Shown here: positions 10,651-22,366 of the stretch, in pieces | Numbering within the stretch: the stretch's first letter is position 1 | Layout of the letters: every line of letters starts with the position of its first letter | NCBI RefSeq assembly: GCF_000252955.1 | Contig: NC_014228.1 | Coordinates: forward strand, 3,938,701-4,002,700 | Length of the DNA stretch: 64,000 nucleotides | DNA from: Xenorhabdus nematophila ATCC 19061 | Lineage (GTDB): Bacteria > Pseudomonadota > Gammaproteobacteria > Enterobacterales > Enterobacteriaceae | Direction of reading: 5' to 3' | The notes under the pieces: generated by a model | What the model was told of the DNA's origin: nothing | Seen by the model: only the letters and a program-made list of their open reading frames with translations | The model's database searches: none | Position numbers and translations under genes: made by a program

Positions 10651-12015
10651 ATGAAGAAATTGCTATCTCTTTTTATTGCTATGAATCTGGTAGGTTTTAG
10701 TACTTCAAGCCACGCCGCCGATCTGCTCCAGATTTATCAGCAGGCGAAAGAAACAAACCCCGAATTGCTTAAGGCACAGGCTGATCGCAATTCGGTGGTT
10801 GAAAGAATTAATGAAACTCGCAGTTCGTTGCTGCCTCAGTTGGGTTTGAGTGCAGGTGTTGATTATGGTAAAGGGTTCCGCTCCCCACAAGTTTCAGAAA
10901 CGCACGGCGCAAGTGCTGGCCTGAAACTTACCCAGACCCTCTTTGATATGGCGAAATGGAACCGACTCAATCAATCAGAGAAAAATGCCGGTATTGCCGA
11001 TATCAGCTATCAAGCCGCACAACAAAAATTGATTCTGGACACCGCCCAAGCCTATTTTGACGTTTTGAGTAATATTGATACCCTGACATATAGCGAAGCG
11101 CAGAAAACCTCACTGTACCGTCAGTTGGATCAAACGACCCAACGTTTCAATGTGGGCCTGGCTGCTATTACTGATGTACAAAATTCTCGTGCTCAATATG
11201 ACTCCATTCTGGCGAAAGAAGTTTCTAACCGTAATAATCTGGAAAATGCGTTGGAAAAACTGCGCATGATTACGGGAGTTTACTACCCACAATTAGCAGC
11301 CTTAAATATTGATCAGTTCAAGACTAAGCAACCAGAACCAGCCAATACGGTGCTGAAAGAAGCAGAGAATCGTAATTTAAACCTGTTATCAGCACGCTTA
11401 ACACAAGATTTAAAACGCGAACAAATTAAAGAGTCACAAACCGGCTATATGCCGACTCTTAATTTAACTGCTGGTACAAGTGTCAGAAATGGCCATAGCC
11501 GTGGAGCTGAATACTCAAATACATACTCTGGGAGCAATTCAGTCGATTTATCCTTGAGTTTACCTTTGTTCAACGGTGGAGCGACTTATTCACAAGTAGA
11601 ACAGGCAAAATATAATTTTGTCGCAGCCAGCCAAGAATTAGAAAACACCTATCGCAAAGTGATACAAGAAGTCCACTCCTCTTCAAACAATATTGCTGCC
11701 GCTATCAGTAGTATTGAAGCCAACAAACAGGCCGTACTTTCAGCACAAAGCTCACTGGATTCAATGGAAGCCGGTTATCAGGTGGGAACCCGCACTATCG
11801 TTGATGTACTGGATTCGACAACCAAGTTATACGAGGCCAAACAAAACTTATCTAAAGCCCGTTATGATTACCTGCTGGCTCAATTAAGTATCCAGCAAGC
11901 CCGTGGCACATTAAATGAAAACGATTTGGTAGCATTGAACAACATGCTGAGCGCACAAATTTCAACCTCTGCCAGCAGCATTATTAAAGAGATGAAAACG
12001 CCATCAATTCGCTGA
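10651..12015 (+). CDS. tolC: Outer membrane channel TolC
   Basis: 454 residues: a Sec signal peptide (residues 1-22, ending SHA before ADLLQIYQ) and the two-fold repeated outer-membrane efflux domain. TolC trimers form the exit duct for RND/ABC efflux pumps and type I secretion. The second repeat contains the typical GYQVGTRTIVDVLDSTTKLYEAK block. The C-terminal tail is shorter than in E. coli TolC (493 residues), a dispensable region. It is transcribed with ygiB and ygiC downstream, but a good terminator at 12080-12108 separates them. Confidence 0.96.
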   Translation: MKKLLSLFIAMNLVGFSTSSHAADLLQIYQQAKETNPELLKAQADRNSVVERINETRSSLLPQLGLSAGVDYGKGFRSPQVSETHGASAGLKLTQTLFDMAKWNRLNQSEKNAGIADISYQAAQQKLILDTAQAYFDVLSNIDTLTYSEAQKTSLYRQLDQTTQRFNVGLAAITDVQNSRAQYDSILAKEVSNRNNLENALEKLRMITGVYYPQLAALNIDQFKTKQPEPANTVLKEAENRNLNLLSARLTQDLKREQIKESQTGYMPTLNLTAGTSVRNGHSRGAEYSNTYSGSNSVDLSLSLPLFNGGATYSQVEQAKYNFVAASQELENTYRKVIQEVHSSSNNIAAAISSIEANKQAVLSAQSSLDSMEAGYQVGTRTIVDVLDSTTKLYEAKQNLSKARYDYLLAQLSIQQARGTLNENDLVALNNMLSAQISTSASSIIKEMKTPSIR

Positions 12016-12079
12016 TTTAATGTACTATCGTTTACGATTAAAAAACGTTATATTAAAAACGCTATACTAATAAAGAAAG

Positions 12080-12108
12080 CAGCCCGCCGATTGTGTGGGC
12101 TGTTTTTT
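12080..12108 (+). terminator. Rho-independent terminator after tolC
   Basis: A 6-bp stem CAGCCC/GGGCTG with an 11-nt loop is followed by six T, 65 bp after the tolC stop. Confidence 0.8.
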
Positions 12109-12200
12109 AAGCCTATCCCTGAGAGCCAATCCCATTGGGCACCATAAATGGGATACGCTCTTAATTTAGTTACCTTCAAGATGGATGCTCCCTAATGACA

Positions 12201-12878
12201 ATGAAACGGACAAAAGAGATAAACCGCGAGTCTTTCCGCAAAACGTGGCGAAGTTATCAGCTGACACCAGTTGCGTTGGCTGTCAGTGCTGTTTTTATGC
12301 TATCTGCCTGTGAACAGAATGATGAAACGGTCTCACTTTATACCAATGCCGATGAGTGTTCTCAGGCGAATCCTTCTCAAAGCGAACAATGCAAAATCGC
12401 TTACAACAATGCCCTGAAAGAAGCGGAGAAAACCGCGCCGAAATATGCAACTCGCGAAGAGTGTGTGGCTGAATTCGGTGAACAGCAATGTACCCAACCT
12501 GCTCAGGCGGGAGTCGGTGAACCTCAGGCTCAGGCACAACAGAGCAGCAGCGGCAGTTTCTGGATGCCGTTGATGGCAGGTTATATGATGGGACGTTTGA
12601 TGGGCGGCAGTTCTGCACCCTCTCAACCACTGTTTACATCAAAATCCGCCTCCAGCCCAGCCAATGGTAAGTTTGTGGATGCGACAGGTAAAAGCTATGG
12701 CCCTGCCACTGCCGGTGGTCGCAGCATGACTGTGCCCAAAACCGCAATGGCACCAAAACCTGCAACAACGTCTACCATTACCCGCGGCGGGTTCGGTGAA
12801 TCGGTAGCGAAGCAATCAGCTATGCAGCGTTCATCTGCCAGCTCAAGTTCCAGTTCTTCCCGCTCTATGGGTGGTTAA
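12201..12878 (+). CDS. ygiB: YgiB family lipoprotein-like protein (DUF1190)
   Basis: About 225 residues from the ATG at 12201; an in-frame ATG two codons earlier (12195) is the alternative. MKRTK at 12201 matches the usual YgiB N-terminus. A hydrophobic segment ending VFMLSAC looks like a lipobox with cleavage before Cys. Then comes the Cys-containing [20 protein letters not shown] region, a Gly/Met-rich patch and a Ser-rich tail ([15 protein letters not shown]). The molecular role is unknown. It lies 6 bp before ygiC, a conserved pair. Confidence 0.9.
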   Translation: MKRTKEINRESFRKTWRSYQLTPVALAVSAVFMLSACEQNDETVSLYTNADECSQANPSQSEQCKIAYNNALKEAEKTAPKYATREECVAEFGEQQCTQPAQAGVGEPQAQAQQSSSGSFWMPLMAGYMMGRLMGGSSAPSQPLFTSKSASSPANGKFVDATGKSYGPATAGGRSMTVPKTAMAPKPATTSTITRGGFGESVAKQSAMQRSSASSSSSSSRSMGG

Positions 12879-12884
12879 TTAAAG

Positions 12885-14045
12885 ATGAAACGCATCGGAA
12901 TTACTGAGCGCCCGGATTGGCGCGAAAAAGCGGCAGAATATGGTTTCAATTTTCACACTATGTATGATCAGCCTTATTGGAGTGAAGAGGCTTATTATCA
13001 GTTTACGCTGAATCAGATTGAAGACATTGAAGATGCAACGGCTGAGCTTCATCAGATGTGTTTGCAGGTCGTGGAAAAAGTGGTCGATAGCGAAGCGCTG
13101 CTGACCAGATTCCAGATCCCAAAACACTGCCGGGAGTTTGTCCGCTCTTCATGGGTAACCAGCCAGCCTTCGCTCTATTCCCGTCTGGATTTTGCCTATG
13201 ATGGCAAAAATCCACCTAAGCTGCTGGAAAACAATGCCGATACGCCAACATCCCTGTATGAATCGGCCTTCTTCCAGTGGATCTGGCTGGAAGACCAAAT
13301 CAATGCGGGTAATCTGCCGTCAAATGCCGATCAGTTTAACAGCCTGCAAGAAAAGCTGATTGACCGTTTTGCCCAGCTGCGTGAGAAGCATGGCTTTGGT
13401 CTGCTGCATATGGCTTGCTGCCAGGACACCGAAGAAGATCGCGGCACTATCCAATACTTGCAGGATTGCGCAGCGGAAGCGGGTATTCCAACTGAATTTC
13501 TGTTTATTGAGGATATCGGTTTAGGTGAAAAAGGGCAGTTTACCGACTTGCAAGATCAAGTGATCGGCAATCTGTTCAAGCTCTATCCGTGGGAATTTAT
13601 GCTACGCGAGATGTTTTCAACCAAACTGGCTGATGCAGGTGTCCGCTGGCTGGAACCCGCATGGAAGAGCATTATCTCCAACAAAGCACTACTGCCGATG
13701 CTGTGGAAAATGTTCCCGAATCATCCTAACCTGCTGCCAGCATATTTTGCAGATGAACGCCCTTCTGACATAGATAGCTATGTGATTAAGCCGTTCTTCT
13801 CCCGTGAAGGTGCCAATATTCGCATCATTGAAAATGGCAGAGAAGTCGCCAGTGCCGATGGCCCTTACGGGGAAGAAGGCATGATCGTTCAGCAATTCCA
13901 CGCACTGCCCAAATTTGGTGATAACCATACGTTGGTTGGTAGCTGGTTGGTGGATGATCAATCTGCGGGTATTTGTATCCGTGAAGATCGTGAGTTAATT
14001 ACTCAAGATCTGTCACGTTTCTACCCGCATATTATTCTGGATTAA
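12885..14045 (+). CDS. ygiC: YgiC, ATP-grasp enzyme of the glutathionylspermidine synthase family
   Basis: 386 residues of the pre-ATP-grasp/ATP-grasp fold related to the synthetase half of glutathionylspermidine synthetase. The substrate-binding [16 protein letters not shown] and the ATP-binding [12 protein letters not shown] segments are clear. E. coli YgiC is reported not to make glutathionylspermidine, so the true substrate is open. It follows ygiB with a 6-bp gap and is convergent with ygiD. Confidence 0.92.
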   Translation: MKRIGITERPDWREKAAEYGFNFHTMYDQPYWSEEAYYQFTLNQIEDIEDATAELHQMCLQVVEKVVDSEALLTRFQIPKHCREFVRSSWVTSQPSLYSRLDFAYDGKNPPKLLENNADTPTSLYESAFFQWIWLEDQINAGNLPSNADQFNSLQEKLIDRFAQLREKHGFGLLHMACCQDTEEDRGTIQYLQDCAAEAGIPTEFLFIEDIGLGEKGQFTDLQDQVIGNLFKLYPWEFMLREMFSTKLADAGVRWLEPAWKSIISNKALLPMLWKMFPNHPNLLPAYFADERPSDIDSYVIKPFFSREGANIRIIENGREVASADGPYGEEGMIVQQFHALPKFGDNHTLVGSWLVDDQSAGICIREDRELITQDLSRFYPHIILD

Positions 14046-14050
14046 TTCCG

Positions 14051-14827
14051 TTACCCAAGCTGGATCGATAACATACTCAAAGAGCCGTCTTCAATACCCT
14101 CAACCGGGGTTGAAATCGGCTCTTTTTTGTCCCATATTCCCATTACATACAGCAGCGGCAGGAAATGCTCCGGCGTAGGGTTGGACAATTGACCATCTTC
14201 CCTCTCCAACGCTTTAAACAGAGGATGAGGTTCTTCAAGGCTGGTCAAACTGTCACGTACAAACTGCTCAAAAGAAAGCGCCCACGGAAAAGGTTTTGCA
14301 CCCGGTTCTTCAGCAGGCAGGTTATGCACGACATTACCGCTTCCCATGATTAAGACGCCTTCATCCCTCAGTAAAGCCAGTTTCTTCCCGATTTCATAAT
14401 GAAAAGAAGCAGGTTGGTTGCGATCCATACTCAGTTGGATAACCGGAATATCCGCATCGGGATACATTTTCGCCAGGATACCCCAAGAGCCATGATCCAA
14501 TCCCCAATGTTCGAAATCAGCCTCAACCTTAATCGGTTCAAGGATATCTTGCACCAATACCGCCAGCCCTGGGTGTCCTTTGGCCGGATACTCTTTTTCA
14601 TGCAATTCCCGGGGAAAATTACCAAAATCGTGAATCGTTCTAGGCTGCGCCATCGATGTCACAGCAGTCCCTTCGGTGTACCAGTGTGCAGAAATCACAA
14701 GTATCGCCTTTGGTCTGGGCAATTTATTTCCCAGTTCAAACCAAGCACGTGAGTAACAATTATCTTTGATGGCATTCATTGGGGTGCCATGACCAATGAA
14801 CAAAGCAGGCATTCTCAGGAGACTCAT
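14051..14827 (-). CDS. ygiD: 4,5-DOPA dioxygenase extradiol, LigB family (YgiD)
   Basis: 258 residues. It is a LigB-type extradiol ring-cleavage dioxygenase; the E. coli homologue opens L-DOPA between C4 and C5. Putative metal-binding histidines lie in LFIGHGTPMN, ISAHWYTEG and GSGNVVHNL. It is convergent with ygiC with a 5-bp gap. zupT, which follows ygiD in E. coli, is not present. Confidence 0.92.
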   Translation of the reverse strand: MSLLRMPALFIGHGTPMNAIKDNCYSRAWFELGNKLPRPKAILVISAHWYTEGTAVTSMAQPRTIHDFGNFPRELHEKEYPAKGHPGLAVLVQDILEPIKVEADFEHWGLDHGSWGILAKMYPDADIPVIQLSMDRNQPASFHYEIGKKLALLRDEGVLIMGSGNVVHNLPAEEPGAKPFPWALSFEQFVRDSLTSLEEPHPLFKALEREDGQLSNPTPEHFLPLLYVMGIWDKKEPISTPVEGIEDGSLSMLSIQLG

Positions 14828-15180
14828 TTTCGCCCCTTACAGCAAATTAAACATTTGGAATAAGATTGTGAATATTATGATAAAAAGCTATGACAAGATT
14901 AAGGCTTTTCTTCCCTGAATATCGCTAATCAAAAATGATGGAGTGTTTCAAAAATACTGAAAGGCCACAGGGTGTGGGCTGTTGCCTTTCATGCGTACGT
15001 GCAATATATCTCCCTCACCTTTCAGGCTATCGTGCCAATACAGCAATATAACAGCCAAAAGTTTGAGGAGTATAACCGATCTCTTCTTTCCCAATCTGTT
15101 TTCTGTCCAATATTAAGAAAACAGTGCCACTTAGAAATAATGCTAATAAATGCCTTAAGATAGCCTGATAAAACAAGCTA
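14828..15180. other. Non-coding gap where zupT would be expected
   Basis: 353 bp between ygiD and ribB. Only short frames occur (for example a 63-codon plus-strand frame) with no ribosome-binding site or recognisable protein. I see no zupT remnant. Confidence 0.6.
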
Positions 15181-15834
15181 TCAGCTGGCTTCCTTTGCTG
15201 TTTTTAAACGGTAATCCACCAAATCTTCAATGGTCACCACCGGCATATCATGCTGTTTTGCGAATTCAATCACTTCAGGGGCGCGAGCCATAGTGCCATC
15301 ATCATTCGTCAGTTCACACAGCACTCCCGCTGGCTTGAAACCGGCCATTCTGACTAAATCAATGGTCGCTTCAGTATGACCACGACGAGTCAAAACGCCT
15401 CCGGGTTGAGCGCGTAAAGGGAAAACATGGCCGGGACGGTTCAAATCGCTTGGCTGTGCATCATCCGCAATCGCGGCCTGAACCGTCGTAATACGATCTG
15501 CGGCAGATACGCCGGTTGTTACACCTTGCGCAGCTTCAATCGTAATCGTGAAAGCAGTCTGGTACTGGCTGGAATTGTTTTCCACCATCATCGGCAATTT
15601 CAGCTGCTGACGGCGTTCTTCAGTCAAACAAAGGCAAACGATCCCACTGCCATGACGGATAGTCAGTGCCATTTGCTCCACTGTCATCGTTTCGGCGGCA
15701 AAAATCATGTCACCTTCATTCTCACGATTTTCATCATCCAGTACCATTACGCCCTGACCCGCACGCAAAGCAGAAAGCGCGCGTTCAACACGTTCAAATG
15801 GCGTCCCATATGAGGAAAGTAGCGTCTGATTCAT
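15181..15834 (-). CDS. ribB: 3,4-dihydroxy-2-butanone-4-phosphate synthase (RibB)
   Basis: 217 residues from the ATG at 15834 ([16 protein letters not shown]); the frame is open further upstream, but that part lies in the riboswitch leader. It converts ribulose 5-phosphate to DHBP and formate in riboflavin synthesis. The acidic metal-binding loop [11 protein letters not shown] and the [11 protein letters not shown] motif are intact. It is a stand-alone RibB, not a RibBA fusion. Expression should be controlled by the FMN riboswitch about 120 bp upstream. Confidence 0.96.
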   Translation of the reverse strand: MNQTLLSSYGTPFERVERALSALRAGQGVMVLDDENRENEGDMIFAAETMTVEQMALTIRHGSGIVCLCLTEERRQQLKLPMMVENNSSQYQTAFTITIEAAQGVTTGVSAADRITTVQAAIADDAQPSDLNRPGHVFPLRAQPGGVLTRRGHTEATIDLVRMAGFKPAGVLCELTNDDGTMARAPEVIEFAKQHDMPVVTIEDLVDYRLKTAKEAS

Positions 15835-15956
15835 GGTAAATAAACCTCTTTTAAATGTATGGATTACCAGAATCAGGGCAATTTTGAGGAGTTCATGCTG
15901 CTCAAAAATACGGCAGCAAAAACAACAGACGAGCGCAAGCACTCGGTTGATGCTGT

Positions 15957-16150
15957 TATTCTCTCCCATCCGGACTATCACCGTCGGCTCCAGAGTTACA
16001 CTGGATCTGCTGACCTCTGCTATATCCTTTAATTTCAAAAAATCCAAAATTAGGGATAACAACAAACAGAGCGCTCGCGGGCTTCACAAAATAATCATTT
16101 GATCATTTCATGTTACCGCCGGTAGGGACTTTCACCCTGCCCTGAGATAA
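15957..16150 (-). promoter_or_regulatory. FMN riboswitch (RFN element) controlling ribB
   Basis: On the minus strand the leader contains both conserved ends of the RFN element: the 5' block around CAGGGTGAAAGTCCC followed by TACCGGCGGTAA (about 16110-16145), and the 3' block around CTCTGGAGCCGACGGTGA then TAGTCCGGATGGGAGA (about 15958-15999). The variable arm between them is long. It precedes ribB with about 120 bp to spare, as in other enterobacteria. Confidence 0.95.
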
Positions 16151-16289
16151 ACCGTTTCACTATAGCGCTAATAACTAAGGGGAGCAATCAACAAAAATCA
16201 AATGTGAAACCTGACCCGCAATCATTTATGCTTTCATCATCAAGTACTAAAATACACCAACACGATGATTTTATAGAAGGATGCTCACT

Positions 16290-16565
16290 ATGCTCGATCC
16301 AAAGAAAATTGAACAAATTGCCCGCCAAATCCATCATGCCATGCCGAAAGGTGTGAAAGAGTTTGGCGATGACGTAGAAAAAAAACTGCGTACTGTTTTG
16401 CAATCTCAGTTAAGCAAGCTGGATCTCGTCAATCGGGAAGAATTTGATATTCAGACTCAAGTCCTGTTGCGCACCCGTGAAAAATTGGCGGCAGTGGAGC
16501 AACGTTTGAATGAGCTGGAAGCTCGCCTCGCCAGTACAGACAAAAGAACTGAATCGGCTGAATAA
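16290..16565 (+). CDS. ubiK: UbiK (YqiC), ubiquinone biosynthesis accessory factor
   Basis: 91 residues from the ATG at 16290. A GAAGG Shine-Dalgarno ends 9 bases before it, which makes the in-frame ATG at 16281 too close to use. UbiK assists late hydroxylation steps of ubiquinone synthesis by binding UbiJ. The N-terminus [19 protein letters not shown] and the C-terminal coiled coil ([20 protein letters not shown]) match the family. It is divergent from ribB. Confidence 0.93.
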   Translation: MLDPKKIEQIARQIHHAMPKGVKEFGDDVEKKLRTVLQSQLSKLDLVNREEFDIQTQVLLRTREKLAAVEQRLNELEARLASTDKRTESAE

Positions 16566-16617
16566 TTGTGCGACGTCGATTTGCTCGTGGTCATTGACCA
16601 GCCGATGACACTTCCCT

Positions 16618-16654
16618 CGATGCCGTTATACCCTAAAAAAACATAACGGCATCG
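16618..16654. terminator. Hairpin between ubiK and hldE (bidirectional terminator candidate)
   Basis: A perfect 12-bp stem (CGATGCCGTTAT / ATAACGGCATCG) with a 13-nt A-rich loop lies between two convergent genes. There is no clear T-run. Confidence 0.6.
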
Positions 16655-16667
16655 GAACACGATAAAC

Positions 16668-18092
16668 TTACTGGCGTTTAATCGTTTTGATAATATTGGT
16701 TGTTGAAATACCATCCTCGAAGTTCAGTACCTTAACTTCGCCACCAGCAGCCCAAACCTCTTCACTACCGGCAATCTCTTCTGGCTTATAATCACCGCCT
16801 TTGACCAGAATATCCGGCAGGATACCCGCGATTAAACGCTGAGGCGTATCTTCTTCAAATGGCACAACCCAATCCACGGATTCCAACGCTGATAATACAA
16901 TCATGCGCTGTTCCAGAGGGTTGACGGGGCGGGTTTCCCCTTTCAGCCGCTTGGTGGAAGCATCACTATTTACGGCAACAATCAGACGATCACCTAATTT
17001 ACGTGCGTTGGAGAGATAAGAAACATGCCCGGCATGAAGGATGTCAAAACAGCCATTTGTCATGACGATATGCTCACCGCGCTGACGAGCTTGTGTAACA
17101 ACCTCTTTCAATTGAGATTCACTCATCACGCCGAAGCCGGTTTCTGCCCGTCCGCGTACCGCATTTTCCAGCTCTACAGGTGAAACGGTAGAAGTCCCCA
17201 GTTTACCAACGACCACGCCCGCTGCCGCATTAGCAAGATAACACGCTTCGTTTAGCGGTTTTCCGGCGGCAAGTGCCGTGGCCAGCACACCAATCACAGT
17301 ATCTCCCGCACCAGTGACATCAAACACTTCCTGTGCCTGAGTCGGCAAATGCAAAGGAGGCAGTCCAACACGCAGTAAACTCATACCCCGCTCGGAACGT
17401 GTGATAAGCAGCGCTTGCAGTGCCAAATCCTGTACCAGTTTCGTGCCCTTTTGCACCAAATCATCATCATCCTTGCAGTGACCCACAACCGCTTCAAATT
17501 CTGACATATTTGGCGTCAGCAATGTTGCCCCACGATAGCGCTCAAAATCATTGCCTTTTGGATCGATCAGGACAGGAACACTGGCCTGATTAGCCAGTTT
17601 AATCATCGCCTGAACCTGATTCAGTGCGCCCTTTGCATAATCAGACAATACCAACGCCCCGGTATGAGGCAAGGATTGCCGGATTTTCTCCAGCATTGGC
17701 GTGGCATCCACATTCTGGAAGCCTTCTTCAAAATCCAGACGGAGCAGCTGCTGATTGCGTGATAAAACACGTAATTTAGTGATGGTTGGATGAGTTGGAA
17801 CAGGAACAAAATCACATTCGACTTTCACACTGCTGAGTTTTTCATTCAATGCACGGGCGGCATCATCAATGCCGGTTAACCCTATCAGACGAGAATTTGC
17901 ACCCAAGGATGCAATATTCATGGCAACGTTAGCTGCACCTCCCGGGCGCTCTTCAATAGTCTCTACTTTAACGACGGGAACGGGGGCTTCCGGTGAAATA
18001 CGGCTGGTCGGGCCATACCAGTAACGGTCTAACATAACATCGCCAACCACCAAAACATCCGCGCAGTGAAAATCAGGGAGTGCTACTTTCAT
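16668..18092 (-). CDS. hldE: Bifunctional heptose-7-P kinase / heptose-1-P adenylyltransferase (HldE)
   Basis: 474 residues from the ATG at 18092 (MKVALPDF), preceded by GGAG; an ATG four codons earlier is less likely. It makes ADP-heptose for the LPS inner core. The N-terminal PfkB/ribokinase domain (about 1-320) carries the GAGDTVIG catalytic motif. The C-terminal cytidylyltransferase-like domain has [16 protein letters not shown] with the HxGH signature. It lies directly downstream of glnE, as in E. coli. Confidence 0.97.
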   Translation of the reverse strand: MKVALPDFHCADVLVVGDVMLDRYWYGPTSRISPEAPVPVVKVETIEERPGGAANVAMNIASLGANSRLIGLTGIDDAARALNEKLSSVKVECDFVPVPTHPTITKLRVLSRNQQLLRLDFEEGFQNVDATPMLEKIRQSLPHTGALVLSDYAKGALNQVQAMIKLANQASVPVLIDPKGNDFERYRGATLLTPNMSEFEAVVGHCKDDDDLVQKGTKLVQDLALQALLITRSERGMSLLRVGLPPLHLPTQAQEVFDVTGAGDTVIGVLATALAAGKPLNEACYLANAAAGVVVGKLGTSTVSPVELENAVRGRAETGFGVMSESQLKEVVTQARQRGEHIVMTNGCFDILHAGHVSYLSNARKLGDRLIVAVNSDASTKRLKGETRPVNPLEQRMIVLSALESVDWVVPFEEDTPQRLIAGILPDILVKGGDYKPEEIAGSEEVWAAGGEVKVLNFEDGISTTNIIKTIKRQ

Positions 18093-18205
18093 CCCATGCT
18101 CCAAATATCAAAATAAATTGTTGCGGATATTACCATAACCAGACTGAATACCAGCAATATCCGTCAGGAAAAGCGACCGTTCCAGCGATGCCCGACTGCC
18201 CATAA

Positions 18206-21055
18206 TCAGCTCAGATCATCCCCAAGCCACTTTTGCCAGCTATCGCACACTAATTCCCGCTGCTGGCTGAAATGATCGGCGGAAACGCGGCTGGACAATG
18301 CCTGTAAGGCAAGATGATGCAGTTCATCGCGCATGGTAATATAAGCCTGCGTCAAAGCCTGCGCTTCCTGTTCCTCCATGATATTGTGGTTCGCCATTAA
18401 TTCGAATATTCGTACATTATCAGACCAACGTGTCAGCCTGGCATTTTCAGCGGCATAACGCAGGACCTGATATTGAGCAATAAATTCAATATCGGTTATC
18501 CCTCCCGGATCAGCTTTGATGTCAAATTGATCCAATTGATGGCTACCTAAATGTCGGTGCATTTTTCCTCGCATCTCAGAGACTTGCTGCCGCAAAAGCG
18601 CTGGATTACGAGGAAGGCATAATGTTTCACGGCGAATGCGTTCAAAATCATGGCGCATTTTCTCATCACCAAAAACCATACGTGCCCGAATCAAGGCCTG
18701 ATGTTCCCAAGTCCACGCTTCATTTTTCTGATAATCATCAAAGGATTCAAGGGTACTGACCAACATTCCCGCTTCACCAGACGGACGTAAACGGGCGTCA
18801 ACGTCATACAGCACCCCTGATGCTGTTCGGGTACTGAATAAATGAATAATGCGCTGGGCAAGGCGTAAATAAAACTGGCGGGCCTCGATGGCGCGATCAC
18901 CATCGGTCATCACTCCCATTGGACAATCCAACAAAAACACCAGATCCAAATCGGAACCATACCCCAGTTCCCAGCCCCCCAATTTGCCATAACCAATAAT
19001 GGCAAATCCTACCCCTTGGCGCTGAGATAAATGAGCGGGCGTACCATAACGTTTTACCATCTGATTCCACGCTTGCTGTACAACAGCGCCGATAATGGCT
19101 TCCGCCAGATAAGTGAGATGATCACTCACTTTCATTACCGGCAGAGCACCGACAATGTCTTCAGCGGCAATCCGCAATAGCTGGGCTTGCTTAAACTGGC
19201 GCAACGCCTCCAGCAATTGCTCCTCATCATCCTCAGGAATGCGCAGCAGATATTGATAAAGTTCATCCCGATAGGCTTCCATCGGCAATGGCTGATAGAG
19301 CGATTTGGGATCGAGCAATTCATCCAGCAACAGCGGATGGCGGGTCAGTTGGCCGGCAATCATCGGGGAAGCCGCACACAAACGGATAACATGAACCATG
19401 ACTTGCTCTGATTCCAGCATCAGTTCCAGATAAGTGGTTCGGCTGACGATACTGAGCAATAAGGGGATAATTCTTTCCAACACCGTATTGGCATCTTTTC
19501 GCTCTCCGATTTTTGCCAATATACGCGGCATCAATTGGTCAAGGACATCTCTGCCCCGTGGGCCAATAGTGCGCTTACTCACGTCCTGACGGAAAACCGA
19601 TATCATATCAAGCATTTTCCGGGCGTCTTCCTCAGAAAAAAGGGAAACCAGTGACATCAGTTCATCAATATTCAACACTTCCTGCCATAAACTTTTAAAC
19701 GGCACATGGCTGGCTTCCTGACTATTTTCATCCGTTTCATCGCCTATCAATTGCCGGAAGATCTCCCGTACCGCATTCATCTTTTGCTCTGTTTCAACCC
19801 TCAATCCATGCCAATCAGAAAATCCCATGCCCCAAGCCAAGCGGGCACGATCTAATTCAGTATCCGGTAAGGTTTGCGTTTGTTGGTCACGAATCGATTG
19901 CAGCAGGTTTTCAAGCCGCCGCAAGAACAGGTAGCTTTCTTCAAGCTGCTTTGCCTGTTCCGGCGGTAATAAAGATAAACCTTCGATAGCGTTTAAGGCA
20001 GGCAGCAATGAGCGGGATTGCAGACTCGGCTCTCTTCCTCCACGGATAAGCTGAAAGACCTGCGTGATAAACTCAATTTCACGGATACCGCCCGCGCCCA
20101 ACTTAATATTATCTTTTAACCCACGGCGTCGAACTTCCCGCTCGATCATGCCTTTCATATTGCGCAACGATTGAATCACACTGAAATCAATATAGCGGCG
20201 GAAAATAAACGGTCGCAGCATCTGGCGTAGTTCCTGGCAGTATGCTTGTTCGTCATGCCCTAATATACGGGCTTTCACCAAAGCATAACGTTCCCAGTCC
20301 CGCCCCTGCTCCTGATAATAATCTTCCAGTGCTGAAAAGCTGAACACCAAAGGCCCGCTATCACCAAATGGACGCAATCTCATATCCACACGGTAGACAA
20401 ATCCCTCTACAGTTTGTTGATCCAACACTTTGATCAACTTTTGCCCCAAGCGGGTAAAAAACTGGGAATTGTCCATTTCCCGGCGTCCGCCTTGTGTTAC
20501 GCCATTTTCTGGATAAGCAAAAATAAGATCGATATCAGAAGAAAAGTTGAGTTCCCCACCCCCCAGTTTGCCCATCCCCAAAATCAGCAAAGGTTGAGCC
20601 ACGCCTTCGCTGTTGGTGGGCGTTCCCCAATCCTGACTGCAACGCGGGTAAAGCCAATCACGGGCGGCCAGGATCAACGTTTCAGCCAACAGACTCAACT
20701 GCTGCAATGTCTGTTCTGTTGTACTACGTTGCAAGGCCTGCAACCAAGCGATCCTCACCAGCATTCGGTGGCGAAACAGGCGCAAAGCTCGCATCAGACC
20801 ATTTTCATCATCTGCCGAACATAACGTTTGCTCCAGCCAATGAGAATAATATCGCCATTCGGCCGGTTGAGGCGGATTTTGACGAATATCATCCAGCCAT
20901 GCAGGATGAGACTGTAAATTTTCTGCGACAAAATCACTCAATGACAGTACAGCCTTTTCCTCCGGCGTCAAGGAAACTGCTGTTCTTTCCAATGGCCGGA
21001 GATTCGCAACGAGATGCTGCAATTGTTGAACTAAAGCTGATGAGAGAGGCAACAT
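18206..21055 (-). CDS. glnE: Bifunctional glutamine synthetase adenylyltransferase/deadenylase (GlnE)
   Basis: 949 residues. It adenylylates and de-adenylylates glutamine synthetase in response to PII. Two nucleotidyltransferase domains are visible: the N-terminal deadenylase with [19 protein letters not shown] and the C-terminal adenylylase with [17 protein letters not shown], each with the paired Asp. It lies between ygiF and hldE on the same strand. Confidence 0.97.
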   Translation of the reverse strand: MLPLSSALVQQLQHLVANLRPLERTAVSLTPEEKAVLSLSDFVAENLQSHPAWLDDIRQNPPQPAEWRYYSHWLEQTLCSADDENGLMRALRLFRHRMLVRIAWLQALQRSTTEQTLQQLSLLAETLILAARDWLYPRCSQDWGTPTNSEGVAQPLLILGMGKLGGGELNFSSDIDLIFAYPENGVTQGGRREMDNSQFFTRLGQKLIKVLDQQTVEGFVYRVDMRLRPFGDSGPLVFSFSALEDYYQEQGRDWERYALVKARILGHDEQAYCQELRQMLRPFIFRRYIDFSVIQSLRNMKGMIEREVRRRGLKDNIKLGAGGIREIEFITQVFQLIRGGREPSLQSRSLLPALNAIEGLSLLPPEQAKQLEESYLFLRRLENLLQSIRDQQTQTLPDTELDRARLAWGMGFSDWHGLRVETEQKMNAVREIFRQLIGDETDENSQEASHVPFKSLWQEVLNIDELMSLVSLFSEEDARKMLDMISVFRQDVSKRTIGPRGRDVLDQLMPRILAKIGERKDANTVLERIIPLLLSIVSRTTYLELMLESEQVMVHVIRLCAASPMIAGQLTRHPLLLDELLDPKSLYQPLPMEAYRDELYQYLLRIPEDDEEQLLEALRQFKQAQLLRIAAEDIVGALPVMKVSDHLTYLAEAIIGAVVQQAWNQMVKRYGTPAHLSQRQGVGFAIIGYGKLGGWELGYGSDLDLVFLLDCPMGVMTDGDRAIEARQFYLRLAQRIIHLFSTRTASGVLYDVDARLRPSGEAGMLVSTLESFDDYQKNEAWTWEHQALIRARMVFGDEKMRHDFERIRRETLCLPRNPALLRQQVSEMRGKMHRHLGSHQLDQFDIKADPGGITDIEFIAQYQVLRYAAENARLTRWSDNVRIFELMANHNIMEEQEAQALTQAYITMRDELHHLALQALSSRVSADHFSQQRELVCDSWQKWLGDDLS

Positions 21056-21121
21056 AACTGGGTTTTCCTTAATGACCGCTTATTACCATTCAGTAGCGCA
21101 CGGTAGCGTAACAGCAAGAAG

Positions 21122-22096
21122 TTATCGGGATTGAGCCATCAACCATTGCGTTAACGCTAACTTACATTGGAGCCATGAAGCGCTGTAACACAACGTTTCA
21201 GCCTCTGCATTAATCATCGATAGTGACTGTTTTAATTCAGGTAATAAATCAGACAACAAGGCCGGTGCCAGTAAACGTTCAGGCTGGTTCTCAGTCAGAT
21301 GCAACACCCATTGAAAAACCTGCACCAATCCGGCCTTTCCTGTCGATTGCCCTGCCAGCCATCCTTCTTCCTGTTCCTGCCACTGCACCAGAATTTCAGA
21401 CAGGATCTCAGACAACGGTTGTTGCCATTCCAATTCATCAGGCACACTCGGTAATGCTTTATGCGACAAGCCCTGCACAAGTGCATATCCCCGTGCAGCT
21501 TTACTCTTATTCGCCAGGCGCAGGCCATTCTGTACTGCGAGTTTATCTGCCAATGACAAAACATCAGTGACATTTCCGCTTATTAGTTCCAGCTCAAACT
21601 CACAAATAGGTGACGCCTGCTGTTCAAAGGCCTGATTTCCGCGGGAAATAGTCCCTTGATCCAGCACAACTTCAATTTCACTTTGTTCATAGGTCACAAG
21701 CCATTTTTCACGGGTAAAATCGGTACTGAATAATGCGGTCAATTGGGCCTGTAGATGTACAAGATCGGTGTTTTCAGGCCAGATATGGGCAGGAAATTGC
21801 GCTAAATCCAGCTCAGGGTTATGCAGCGGGATATTAAATTCAGGGCGTCGGTGTAATCCTCCAATCACTTTACCGGCGGTTTTAATGGTCATCTCATAAT
21901 GCCCGTCAAAACCACGAATACGCAGCCCCATATCCCAACGCCGCAATTGGTTATCTGATGTCTCAAAATAAATATTAGTCAGATGTTTTGGTGGAGTATA
22001 GCGGTGAGGAAACTGAAATAATTGCTGGCGAACTGCCGCTATCACATCAGGCTTAACAGACAGTTTCAACTCTACTTCTACAGAACCCAAACGCAT
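21122..22096 (-). CDS. ygiF: YgiF-like inorganic triphosphatase with shortened CHAD domain
   Basis: 324 residues from the ATG at 22096, which has a TGAGGA ribosome-binding site; the frame is open 28 codons further upstream. The CYTH triphosphatase domain is complete (VEVELKLSV for the ExExK motif, LRIRGFDGHYEMTIK, FEFELIS-like EFELELISG). The protein then stops after ALTQWLMAQSR, where E. coli YgiF (433 residues) continues for about 80 more CHAD residues. glnE begins only 66 bp downstream, so the missing part is deleted rather than shifted out of frame. Triphosphatase activity should not depend on CHAD. Confidence 0.9.
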   Translation of the reverse strand: MRLGSVEVELKLSVKPDVIAAVRQQLFQFPHRYTPPKHLTNIYFETSDNQLRRWDMGLRIRGFDGHYEMTIKTAGKVIGGLHRRPEFNIPLHNPELDLAQFPAHIWPENTDLVHLQAQLTALFSTDFTREKWLVTYEQSEIEVVLDQGTISRGNQAFEQQASPICEFELELISGNVTDVLSLADKLAVQNGLRLANKSKAARGYALVQGLSHKALPSVPDELEWQQPLSEILSEILVQWQEQEEGWLAGQSTGKAGLVQVFQWVLHLTENQPERLLAPALLSDLLPELKQSLSMINAEAETLCYSASWLQCKLALTQWLMAQSR

Positions 22097-22366
22097 ATTT
22101 TTATTCCTCAACTTACATAACAGAATTTTTTTCTCAATCCTGTCCACACGTTGTTTTATACAAAGGGAAAAATAAACCAAAATAAGGTGTTATCTCAATA
22201 ACCATCATACTGACTTCACCAAAAAACACCTAACAAGGTCTGTATTCGGTCAGTTGAAATAGCCCTCATTCTGGTTTACTGATTGCACCCACAAACTTAA
22301 CTCTTTACTATTCTTTGAGTAGTTTGAATCACAATTGACCCATACACAAAAACAGTTGAACATAGA

